Shown: piece after piece, positions 1-10,248 of the stretch
Layout of the letters: every line of letters begins with the position of its first letter
Numbering within the stretch: position 1 is the first letter of the stretch
NCBI GenBank assembly: GCA_002812745.2
Contig: NCSJ02000120.1
Coordinates: 1 to 64,000, forward strand
Direction of reading: 5' to 3'
DNA from: Scytalidium lignicola
Taxonomy: Eukaryota > Ascomycota > Leotiomycetes
Length of the DNA stretch: 64,000 bases
The notes under the pieces: model-generated
What the model saw: the letters and a program-made list of their open reading frames with translations, nothing else
The model's database searches: none
Told to the model about the DNA's origin: nothing
Position numbers and translations under genes: made by a program

Positions 1-3000
1 CTTGTCCTTCTTGCTCCTAGACTCACTTCGCGTCTCTCGCTCTTCAGCTGCAGCAGCTGCTGCCTTTTTCGCCGGCTTCCGCGATCGCGGCTGCTCTGAG
101 TGCAAATGGCCCAGTTCTTCCACGGCGATATTGTTATGCCATGAGAGACAGCGATGAGCCGTGTGCTCGGGATTAGGCAAAGGATGGTGCTTTGTGCGAG
201 TAGACATGCGCTTAGCAGGGCCAGAGTCAACGCTCTTCTCCCGTTCTTCAGGCGCGTTAAGGTATTCCTTGCGCTTCTCCATGTGCCTAACAATCTTATC
301 CCGATATGCTTGAAGCTCCTTTTTAAGCTTTAACTCGTTAAATCCCCGCGGGTCAAGCCAGTCGATCAAGGCATTTACAGCTTCCGGTTCATCAAAATAA
401 CCCCATTGGTGAGCATTGAAAACATTGGTTTCGCCTTCTTCCATCTTCTTGCGTTCCGGCACCGTCATATTGAACTGAGCCTTGTACTCATTTTGCCATT
501 CTGGTTTCATGTCAATGTATCCCTCCCTTTCCATATCGTCCGGTCCCTGAACCCAGATGCATCCATTGGCATACTCTGCCTCGGCCGTTGAGCTGGTAGG
601 AAGACCACCAAATGGCATTCCGTTTCGCTCGAACCAGTAATAACGATTCCAGAATCTATCCTTACCAAGAACGCGCGTCCGGGGACAATCTGCTTCTCGA
701 AGGTCGTTGTCAATGACCGCGATTTCCTCCTCACACTTCTTAATGAAATCCAGTTTTCTTTTGATGTCCTTCTCCAGCTTGATAAACTGTCTAGATTGTT
801 TTGGCATTTTTGCAGCAGCTTCAGCCTTCAACTTTTTCACTTGTTCTGCCTCCCGTTTCCGCTGCCTCTCAGCAGCACGGTCGTGTCCACGGCGGAGAGA
901 TCGTCCGAGACGTGGTTCCTCGTCGGTATCAGGCACCTCTTCCTCTGCCTCCTCTACAGATTCCTCGGTATCATGCATCTTAACATCCCCATTAGTATCC
1001 TTCTGCTCTGGTTCTGGCTCTGGGTCAGGTGGAAGATTTGCTGGAAGGAGAATTTTTCTTTCCTCATTGAGTAATCGCAGCTCCTCAAGACTAAATAAAT
1101 CAGTGTATGTTCTACCGAATTTCTCAGTACATTATACTTACGCGGTCTTGCGGTCTCGCTGCCATTGGATTTTCTCCTTCCGGAAGCTTGTCATTTGTTC
1201 GCTGCATTCTTCCATATATCCACGAATAGCCTTAGTTTCTGCAGTAAGCATGCAAACAATTTGAAGAGCTTGAACCCGAAGGTTTATATCTAGTTTAGCG
1301 TATTGTTGACGAGCAGTCTCTTGCGTAGGCTCTAGCTCAAGTGGCGCCAACTGCTCAAGCAACTCTTCACAAGGCTTAAAATAGCGAGGGTCCTTAGAGA
1401 GCTGATGCAATAAGCCAGCTATGGTTATTTGCCAACCGCCATTCTTGAAGTCTCGTTTTCTCAGCTTTTCGATCCAGTCGATACTGGATGACATTTCTGC
1501 CGCCTGATGGTTAACCGTCGGCTCAGGGGTAGGACTACGCTTAGCTTCTGATGCTTGTCTCAGGGCTTCCGCTTCTGCCTTTGCCAGACTACTTCGCGTA
1601 GCACGACCTCTTGGTGGTTCTGGTTCAGGGGTTGGCGTCGGAGCAGCAGTTTCCTCCTCCGATTCCTCCTCGTCGCTCTCCTCATCTATCTCAGGAAGCT
1701 GCACCTGGACTTTGCCTCCTTCTGCCTCAGAGTTCACTAGGAGCTTCAATGCCGCACAGTGAATCTCTACAAACAGTTCACAGTCGACATCTTCTGCAGA
1801 AAACTGTAAAGCTTCCACGAAATCATCAAAAGTAAAAGAATCCAATTTGAACACCTCGCAGTAAACATTGAGAGTATCCCATACTTCGAGCAATGGTCCG
1901 ACCGATTTCATGAGGATTCCTTTCCCGTCTGTTACTTTGGCTTTTTCATCTGGTACATCTTGAGAGAAATATTTCAGTTGAGGTCTCTTTGGTGGACCTG
2001 GTTTAGGTGAAAGCTGCAAGTCTTCGATCGGATACTTGATAGGAGGTGGTGGCGGGGGGGGCAGTGGAGGCGCTGTTGGTGCATTGACGAAAGGGAATGG
2101 GGGAAGTAATGCACCTTGATTATAGGGCTGATATTCTAGATTTGAATTCCTATACCTGACACCGTCAATCTCAAAGATGGTGGGATCCGTATCGGAATCG
2201 TTGGACAAAGGGAGACCATTAACAAATCGAAGAGCGTTTGGATTTGAGGGTGCGGGGTTGAGAGCTGGCTTCTTCTTACTCTTGCCCGTCTGCGCCTGTG
2301 CTTGCTGATGCTGCTTAGACTTGTGACTTTTTGGAGAAGGTCTCAATTCAGGCAACTTGGGTTGAGTGTTGCCTTGGAAACTTCCAACCATTCCATCATA
2401 GTCAGGACCGCTCTTTTTCTGGGCTTGATTCTGTTTCCTCTCCGCCGCTTTGCTCTCATAGCGAAGGTGGGGAGGCACACGGGTGTCGATATGATAGAGC
2501 TCGGCTACTTCTGGCTTAACCAGCCATGGAGCGCCTGTCCATGCTTCTCTAGTCACCGTCTTCTTAATAAAAGATCGCAGAACCTGTTTCGTGAAGACCT
2601 TCCGGTCCCTATTAATGTGCGCGTCGTCTACAACAGCCTCCTCAGTCGGTCGGCCATCGAGACTTACAAAATAGCGGGAAAACGGCGCGCTGTAGGTACC
2701 ATCCGGCATATACTTGGCGCCAAAACGAGTTTTGTCCCTCACGACTCCGGTAAGTCGCTCTCCCGTAAGAACATGCACAGTGACTGCCTCGCCCGGGTAA
2801 TAGTCGGACTTATATTCATCGTAAATCAAGTCTACCAGAGTGTCGATTCGAGAAATGGTTTGAAATTGGATTCGGCGCAGGATTGGTCCTTTAAGAGCTT
2901 CCGGGAAAGCTTCTTCCACCTCTTGTGCCCCTGCAAGCTGCATAGTAATCAGCCAGGGTCCAGGACAAGGCTGAAGGAAATGATCTAGCCTTACCTCGCT

Positions 3001-3431
3001 CTTCAGTGCTTCAAAAAATGATAATCCAGAGTGACCAGTAATTTGGCAGATAAATCGTCGCTAGTAATTATCAGTAATCGGTTTTACAAATGGCGGGTAT
3101 AAAATCAAGGTTTTTCTAACCTGCTTGTAAAAGTCCATCCTGCCGGCGCATGTTAGCTACCACCTCTTAAGCGCAAGACAGAACAGCCTTACCGATTCAG
3201 ATATAGCTCATAATCGACAAAGATCTCCCCTGTTTGGGGAATCACCCAGACCTATGCTAATATGAGAACCCGTAACGTTATACAACAACCAACCAACGAC
3301 TAAATCTCTCGTACCTCTGTATCATCGTTCTCAATATCCGGCTTTGACACATATTGGACCGGTTTCCGCTTGAACAGGACCTAAAAGAATTAGCTGGGGC
3401 CGTTCACAATGTTGGAGAGGGTACCAACCAT
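1..3431 (-). CDS. ITC1: Itc1-like ISWI-complex subunit (WAC-DDT-WSD), partial at left edge
   Basis: This encodes the non-catalytic partner of the ISWI remodelling ATPase (yeast Isw2-Itc1, animal ACF1), which acts on nucleosomes in the nucleus. I assemble complement(<1..1090, 1142..2937, 2995..3060, 3121..3139, 3193..3251, 3315..3380, 3429..3431); every junction keeps frame and restores conserved WAC residues. Seen in order: an N-terminal WAC domain (starts MVLFKRKPVQYV, then VWVIPQTGEIF and RRFICQITGHSG), a proline run near residue 365, a DDT domain near residues 415-475 (PLLEVWDTLNVYCEVF), a Glu-rich linker, and the WSD/WHIM region (RFWNRYYWFERNGMPFGG) in the first 1090 bases. The coiled, basic C-terminus continues beyond the window after about 1033 codons. 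The coding start is an isolated ATG followed at once by a 48-bp intron. The family call is firm; the exact first exon is inferred. Confidence 0.93.
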
Positions 3432-5919
3432 CTTGAGCCTTCGCGGCGGTCAGGAACCTTGACCGAGCCAAGAGACCTGCAAACGAAATAACGGTTAGCC
3501 AGAATATGATATCTCTTCTAGAAAGTAACTTCAAGGTAACTCTAGTGCCCTAAGGTGTGTAAAGGGGTTTCTAGGCAAGTTGGAGGCCATTTGAACGGAT
3601 TCCGGAAGCGGTGGAAGCATGAAAGAAACTACCGAGCCCATTGCCATCCAAACTGGGGGTGGGATATCAAAGGCGGGATACTTACAGCTGCAGCTCTCGA
3701 CTCGACGCGTCCAGGATTGCTTGAGACGTGTCAGAGCAGTCGCATAGGGTCGCGGTGATGATGTGGTGGTTGTGGTTGATGATCCGGGCGGAATTGCGTG
3801 TTGTCCTGGTCGCGTTTGGGAGGATGAGAAGTTTGGAGGGAGAAGGTTGTAAGGCTAGTCAGTCCAACGGCAATCGAAGCGGGCCTCCATGATCCTGGCC
3901 GGGGACGGGGCTTAATTTTTTCGGACCAGGTTTATACCATCACTCCCCACGTATCTCGACGCGGGACCACAACAACAGCAACACCGAATTCCACAACGTT
4001 CTTATACTCGTTTTGAAGCCCCAAATGAGGCAAATCGTTCAAGTACTTATTTGGCTATGATATCTACATTTTCACACGAATACTGCCGTTTACGGTATTT
4101 TGGAGAGTTGGGGTCCCTTGATCATAGCACTTTCCGCATCAAGCAGCCCCCTTTGAGACCCCCGGAACATCCAACGTCTGTCTGGAGATTTTATATTGGG
4201 AATCCAGCTTCTTCACGTTTCTGGCAAGCCTCGGAAGCATGTCGCGTGAAATCTGACGGCGAAGCATTGGGCTTATGGGGTCCATGGTGGTCCCTCCTGT
4301 CAAAATCGCGTCCCTGAAATGGATTCAGGGGGGTTGACAAACCTCAGGAGCATGCGCATTGCCTCTTATGTCACTTGCACGTCCAATCCCACTCCAACGA
4401 GTGTTGTAGCAGCAGCGTTGGTGAAGAAAAGCAGTTTGCAATTGCTCGTCACCGTGGGCATCAGCTGGTCCCTGTGTGCGTGGCAGCTGCTTCAGGCTCT
4501 GGGAGGTCTCACTCGAGCCCAATCGGGTTTAGACCTCCCGTAAGCGACCACGTGAGAGGCGCATTTTCTCAACGACAATTCATCCTCCTGCCCGTCGTTT
4601 TCCCCATTTTACGAACACCGGTGCAGAAATGGCAGTCTCGTAAGTTACCAGATACATTTCACTCACAACGCCTTTGCTGGGACGTCTATTTGCAAGAGTT
4701 TGTGAAGATCAACTCCACCCGTGAGCACCCGGAGGTGCATCGTTCTGATGATTAAGCTCCTGGCTTTCTCACTCTCCTGCACACCATTCCACCTAATCCA
4801 AGGGGGTAGCAGGCGTGAAAGGAAGAGCAGCCACACAGCATCCACCCTCTGTCTTTGTCTAAAATATTCAACACTCTTTCGTCCTTTAATAGTCCATCCT
4901 TTCACTTATGTCATCCCCATGTATACTTAATTGGTTACCTTCATCCTAGTTGGTTGCTCTCTTTTGGTTGCATCTTGCATTATCAAACGACCACAGTAGG
5001 CCGGCAAAATAGTCCATACTCCCAGGGAGTTCTCAGGACAATCGTGTCCTTACGATAGAAGTCAAGATAGTTATCGCCAAAAGACCCCCCCTATCCTAAG
5101 CCCCGCAACGGACACTATTCTACAAACATCCAATTCAATCAAATTTGGAGAAATATAACAACACCTCAAAAAATAGCTAAGGAAAATAAGAATTAGCTAT
5201 GTAGCTCGCACAATTTTTATTCCAGACACGCCATATGAAAATGAACGGTAGAAATCATGCTTGGTACAGTACGGTACTTCAGACCTTCAGATCGTTCTAC
5301 GACCATGAATGATTTAAACCCAACCTACAAATCCAACCTCTCTAACTATTAGCAAATTGTGTAGTACGTGGTCGCAAGCTCTCCCCAACATACATTTCAA
5401 GGCACATACTTGGCTTTTTACTTTATTCTGTAATTACGATTTACATACAGATCGTGAGACCATATATACTTCACTTTTACTAATACTGTATAAAAGGGGG
5501 GTTTTTTTAAGTTGAAAGTTTATAAGTTGTATCGTATCCTAGCTGACTTGTCCAAATCCGTAAGTGACTTAGCCAGGACAGCTGTTAGCCGCCTTCCATA
5601 GGGACGTGGTAGGATGGTACATATAGCTGTACTGGTAATTAAATAATTTATTATGCTAATCATAATTAATGAACGTCTAAATTAAGAGATAAAGAACAGG
5701 CGCACCTTCAATTGCATTTGCAAAGCTAGGCGGCCTGTGAAAATGTCACGTGTACAATTAATATGCATCTATAGACAACAATGAACTGAGCTTTGCTTCT
5801 CACTACCATTCATCCATTTTATAATATCCAACAAATTCCTTTAAGCTCTAAATTTCTTGAAAATTTACTAGATTTAGTCATCATTCCGCTAGCTATCGGG
5901 ACGATTTAACAAGTTTCTT
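3432..5919. other. Intergenic region, divergent promoters of ITC1 and the APH-like gene
   Basis: About 2.5 kb between divergently transcribed genes. Open frames here are short (under 130 codons), overlap on both strands and match no family I recognise, so I treat them as chance. The left part (3432-3900) should hold the ITC1 leader and promoter. Positions 5265-5280 hold a 16-mer that recurs exactly at 11600-11615. The stretch 5090-5900 is AT-rich with no repeat that I could pair. Confidence 0.5.
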
Positions 5920-7136
5920 ATGGATAGCAAAGACCATGAGCAGGCGGCTTCGATACCAGCAAAAAACCGAGTGATCAAACCTAATCGCCGTTCAGAGGCT
6001 GCAATTCTGAACAGGAAGACGTTGCTAATGCTTAACGCCACTCTAGAAAGGGACCCCGAGGCTAATATTCTTTCGCTTTTACCACCTACATATTCTGATA
6101 AATTGGAGTTCTATCTCAAGGATGGTAAAGACCTGTTTAGATGTTATATTCTAACGATGATTTGCTAATCTGATGCAAAATAGCCATTCGTATGACTGAA
6201 CTGCGAAACCAACGGGCACCGCGCGATCGACGAGATACCAGATCAAGCTTAAAGTATACTGATCAAGTGACTGTCCTTTTTCCACTGTCAACTGAACTCA
6301 GCCAACTGCTTAATCCAAACGATCTCTCGGGTACAATTATTGATCTGTTAGACCGTAGCGAGGTCATTTTCCAAAATCGATTTGGAGCTTCAACGATGGT
6401 CCTGAAAGTCAGTGAAAATATTATAGCAAAAATTGGCAGAGAAGTAGATGGTACAAACGAGTACACATCGATACAGTATTTACAGAATCATCTACCAAGT
6501 TTTCCTGCTCCAAGACCTCACGGGTTGATAAAATTCGGCATATATTACCTGCATTTCATGTCTTTCATTCCAGGGTTCAATCTCGAAGAAGCGTGGCCCC
6601 AACTAGATACTCCTCAAAAGCAGAGTATAAGGAATCAGCTTGACGCTCTGTTCCTCCAATTAAGAGCTCTCCCATTTCCTAATGGCCAACCACTTGGGGG
6701 TGTACAGGGAGATGGTTGTATGGATGGAAGACGAGAAATACGTGTTAGTTCCAAGCCTATTATGAACGCGAAAGAGTTCGATGACTTCATATTCTCCCGT
6801 ACTCGATCCGCAGGCCCTATCTATATTAATTTTCTAAGGAAATTTTTGGAAGAACATGACGATAATTCGTCAAGATGTGTTTTTACTCATTCTGATGTAC
6901 GACCAGCGAATATCATGGTCGATCTTGATAAATGTGGCAATTGGAAAGTAACGGGGATAGTAGATTGGGAAAGAAGTGGCTTCTATCCTGAGTATTGGGA
7001 GTCTATCAAAGTGACAAATAATCTTGCTGTAAATGAAAAAGTAGATTGGTACAGGTACCTCCCAGAATGCATATCTCCACACCGGTTCCCAATAAGATGG
7101 CTGGTGGATAGGATATGGGACAGAAATATTGCTTAA
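5920..7136 (+). CDS. APH-type (aminoglycoside phosphotransferase fold) kinase-like protein
   Basis: Join 5920..6142, 6184..7136 gives 391 residues. The intron is only 41 bp (GTTATA donor, AAATAG acceptor), at the lower size limit for fungi; splicing turns a TGA/TAA-blocked frame into R-S-I-R-M-T-E-L. The protein has the kinase-like APH fold: a nucleotide-loop lysine near IIAKIGRE, the catalytic-loop motif FTHSDVRPANIMV (His310, Asp312, Asn317) and the metal-binding motif IVDWERSGFYPEYWE (Asp335). The last motif is typical of the large fungal APH family PF01636, most of whose members have no known substrate. No antibiotic-resistance role should be assumed. The first 75 residues are less conserved and could be an alternative start; ATG at 6192 gives a shorter protein without the intron. 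It lies divergent from ITC1 and converges on the DUF6914-like gene. Confidence 0.78.
6143..6183 (+). other. Very short predicted intron (41 bp)
   Basis: The interval starts GTTATA and ends AAAATAG, with a possible branch sequence CTAAC or GCTAAT inside. Removing it joins the two open frames in phase. It is inferred from frame only. Confidence 0.5.
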
Positions 7137-7334
7137 AATCAAACGGCATAGGTAGCAAATTTTTGATTTCACATGTTAAATTCGAACTCGACTGTAAACA
7201 ATTAAACCTATAAAAAAGGTTCAAAGGTACAGACCCAATAATCAAGCCACCCTATGGCAAGTGAACTTCATTGCAATTCGAATAATCGAATCAAGTCCAG
7301 TTCGACGGAGATGCTTAATCCAAACCATCGGTTT

Positions 7335-7850
7335 TCAAATCCCCTCATCTGAGTCATAGACATATTCCTCAGAGAGAAATTTGCCTGGAACCTCTTCGAT
7401 ATTGCCTTCTTCATCTTGCTCTCCGTAATCATCACCACCTCCTACATCTGGACCATAAAACCTATCCGCCTCCACCCGGGCAGACCTCCTAGTATAATCA
7501 TCAATCAGCCCATCTCTAAGCAAGATATCCAAAACATCGTAGGCCCAGTCCTGGCAGTTCCAGTGAACTGGCTGGTCCTCAAATGGCACTTCTCTAGTAG
7601 CCTGCACTATCGTCTCCCAGTCACTTAGATCCAAGTCTGCCACATGAACCAGATGAATGAATCTGTCACTATTCGCCGGACTGGTTGTGGCTTGACCATA
7701 GTGGTATTCAAAAGGGTGGTCCTCATCCACTTGGATGACTTGGAAAATGTGCCATGTCGCGCTGGTCTGGTCAAAGATACTTAGAGCCCAGTGGAGATAG
7801 TTCCCGAAAACAGGTGTGTATATCACGATAGAGAGATCGAGCGAAGCCAT
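7335..7850 (-). CDS. DUF6914-like small conserved fungal protein
   Basis: A single-exon frame of 171 residues. Two motifs stand out: HWAL at residues 20-23 and NCQDWA at residues 98-103. Together they give a His ... Cys pair in the order seen in the conserved fungal DUF6914 family, which I remember from many basidiomycete and ascomycete genomes and which recalls a papain/NlpC-like fold. The C-terminal 40 residues are acidic and glycine-rich (VGGGDDYGEQDEEG). There is no signal peptide or membrane segment. Biochemical function is unknown; a peptidase or deamidase-like activity would be inference from the Cys/His pair only. It converges with the APH-like gene (about 200 bp between stop codons). 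Confidence 0.68.
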   Translation of the reverse strand: MASLDLSIVIYTPVFGNYLHWALSIFDQTSATWHIFQVIQVDEDHPFEYHYGQATTSPANSDRFIHLVHVADLDLSDWETIVQATREVPFEDQPVHWNCQDWAYDVLDILLRDGLIDDYTRRSARVEADRFYGPDVGGGDDYGEQDEEGNIEEVPGKFLSEEYVYDSDEGI

Positions 7851-9315
7851 CTTCTTCGGGGATTTTCGAGTCGCCCTTTGATGGGCAGAAAGGCTAGGTG
7901 TAGATTAAAACTTCTAGTCGACTGAAGTTGTCATTTTTTCCTTCTTTTTCTTTTTGACAAATAATTTAAACAAAGATAGACCTAATGTGATAAAAATTCG
8001 GTGGCCAGGAAAGATTTTTATTTGCAATAAAAAACCTCGTAATGTTTCTAGTATTGCTCTAGTCTTGGAGATTTAAAAATCTTTCCTTGAGGTAGGCTTT
8101 GTAGGACTTTCTTGGGTGAATCTTATGCCTCGCTCTGCTCATGGTAGGACATCTGCCAAAAATTTCCAACATGAGGGGGGAACTCTCAAGGTAACCGTCA
8201 TTTCATCCTGACCTAGACACATTAGCCTGGGTTTAAATCTTGAAGTCTTAAAAGTCCAACGAGGAATAATTAGTTTTCATGTATTTATTATTTTGAGTTT
8301 ATGAAGTTTTTTATTTATAAAAAAAAGGATGTTCATGGTGTATATATAAAATTTAGTTTTTCTTAATCTTCTGCGTTTTTATCGCTTAGTGAAGAATCAA
8401 ATCTGATTTATGAACAACGAAATTATCCAATATACGTACTTTACGATCTAATCAATACAGTACAATACATACCAATCATACCATTTCTCACCTTTGAATC
8501 CATTCGGTGAAACTTTACTTTTCTGGTTTTTATATTTTTTAAACCCCATTTATAATGAGGATCGCAGATAAGTGCAGAGCTTGATATATCTTGTGTTAAT
8601 AGTATAATCGACAACCTATTTACATTTTGGATAAGAGAACCCCCTATATCAACTAAAGCGCCAATTCTGAAGACTCGCGCAATAGCCTTTTGCTGCTTAA
8701 TCCCTAATGCCTGCAATAGTTTCAGTAGTGGCAGTAATGGAGGTAACTGCAGCATTAGTTGCGCAAGATAACTTGAGTGAGACAGATCTCGTCATGAGAG
8801 GACTTCCTCACTAGATCCTACAGTAGCTCATAGTTGGCTTCATCTTCCTATTTTCATAAAACTAGCCGTGATGTTTTACACAAAGGCATCACCTCTGGCC
8901 CATCCTCTATCAAACCAAGTACCGCCGAGACTAATGCAGGCGAAAAAGAGCTAGATTGGTGGTGATTCTAGGAATGCAACCAGCTCCGCCCGCAAAATTA
9001 TCCAGGTAGGTCACCAACAGCCAGATCATGATAAGAGTCATATCCCCCAGAGCCTTAGAGGTCACTTTTAGAGTCGTTTCCGTATGATTATGGCCACTAT
9101 GTGCAAATGAATGATTTGGAGTGGATATAATTCTTGCATATAATTTTGGCCCGACAAGCCCGAAATTTCTGAGGTTCCGAGGGGTACTTGGATCCATTGA
9201 GCATTCAATTTCTAATGCTTCCCATACTGATATGATATGGGTTAGCTGAAAGAGAAGAATGCTGCAATGCGATTGTTAGGATATTGTTTCTGGGAAATTC
9301 TGGCGTTCAAATTTG
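7851..9315. other. Intergenic region, no gene recognised
   Basis: About 1.5 kb upstream of the DUF6914-like gene and downstream of the Kin17 homologue. It is AT-rich between 7920 and 8450, with poly-A/T runs. Two minus-strand frames (8441..8755 and 8931..9197) have no conserved motif that I can name. I see no tRNA, no paired inverted repeat and no domain. Confidence 0.45.
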
Positions 9316-10248
9316 CTAGCTCATCTTGAGCCGTTTTCCGTTACTGTTTTCAATGCCTCGTGACTCTGCTACCCTCTTTCTTTCAATTTCCTCCTTCATG
9401 ATGCGCTCAGCTTCGCTCATCTTCGCAGGTTGTTGTTTGAGAATCGTTGTCTTTTTTGCTGCTAAGGGGTTTTTCTTTGCCACGGCAAAGACATTCTTGG
9501 AATTTTTTGAAGGTGTGCCGAAGGACATTGTTAAAGCTGGTGCGGGCGTTGACATGGTGGTATTTGCAACTGTATCATCAGCTGGTGGTGTTGGAAGATG
9601 CGTAATCGCAGACTTGCTTCCAAAGTTCAATGTAATCTTCTCTCCTTCCGCTCTTTGAAGCTGCTTCGCCTTATTGTCAATCTCCTCAGTCTCCGTCCTC
9701 GCCTCTCGAGCTCGTTTGATCTGCTCCTCGATCATTCTCTGCTCTCTCTCTTCATCACCCTTCTCCATAGCCTCTTGCCCCCTCACCGCATCTTGCCTTC
9801 TCAAAGCCTCGACGCTGTTATCAATCCAAGCGATGTGTAATCCCTTCTCATTCTCCTCGACCCTACATATACCCTCTCTGCCTAAGAACTTTGCAAATTC
9901 AGTCAGGCTCGGCCACTTTGTAGCGTTCATGTGAATGTGTTCCTTTTCCGCGATATATCTCTGATAGAAGTGGTTGATCTGCACACTCTTCGTCCCATGA
10001 GACGTTCTTAACAGTCTGAGGAAGTCGGTCTTGAACTCGCGAGAGAACTCCTCGATCTTATTGTTCGGGTTTGAGGAGATGGCCAAGATATTTCGTACAT
10101 GAGATTCAGACTGAGTGTGGCATTTAAAGCCGTTGGCATCGGGACACTGCTTTTCACAGACCTGGCAATACCATCGGAGCCTTTGAAGTCCTTTCCTGCG
10201 CATCTTATTGGCGACATATTTGGTCGTTCCAACCTCTGCTCGAGGCAT
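9316..10248 (-). CDS. KIN17: Kin17 homologue, DNA/RNA-binding zinc-finger protein
   Basis: An intact single-exon protein of 310 residues. Kin17 (yeast Rts2, human KIN) is a nuclear nucleic-acid-binding protein linked to DNA replication, the DNA-damage response and spliceosomes. Visible features: the N-terminus MPRAEVGTTKYVANKMRRKG, typical of the family; a C2H2-type zinc finger with Cys28, Cys31, His44 and His50; the conserved winged-helix-like block at about residues 52-160 (FLRLLRTSHGTK, INHFYQRYI, HMNATKWPSLTEFAKFLGREG); and a charged coiled-coil at about 165-205. The low-complexity tail carries basic, probably nuclear-targeting, segments (KKNPLAAKK, KRLKMS). The C-terminal KOW/SH3 tandem of animal Kin17 is absent, as is usual for fungal members. 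The start is set by the conserved N-terminus. Confidence 0.93.
   Translation of the reverse strand: MPRAEVGTTKYVANKMRRKGLQRLRWYCQVCEKQCPDANGFKCHTQSESHVRNILAISSNPNNKIEEFSREFKTDFLRLLRTSHGTKSVQINHFYQRYIAEKEHIHMNATKWPSLTEFAKFLGREGICRVEENEKGLHIAWIDNSVEALRRQDAVRGQEAMEKGDEEREQRMIEEQIKRAREARTETEEIDNKAKQLQRAEGEKITLNFGSKSAITHLPTPPADDTVANTTMSTPAPALTMSFGTPSKNSKNVFAVAKKNPLAAKKTTILKQQPAKMSEAERIMKEEIERKRVAESRGIENSNGKRLKMS

Noticed and set aside
2302..2988. 228-codon plus-strand frame
   Set aside because: It is the shadow of the ITC1 coding exon on the opposite strand.
8931..9197. 88-codon minus-strand frame with a hydrophobic stretch (MTLIMIWLLVTYL)
   Set aside because: One hydrophobic run is not enough to call a membrane protein, and I found no partner exons.
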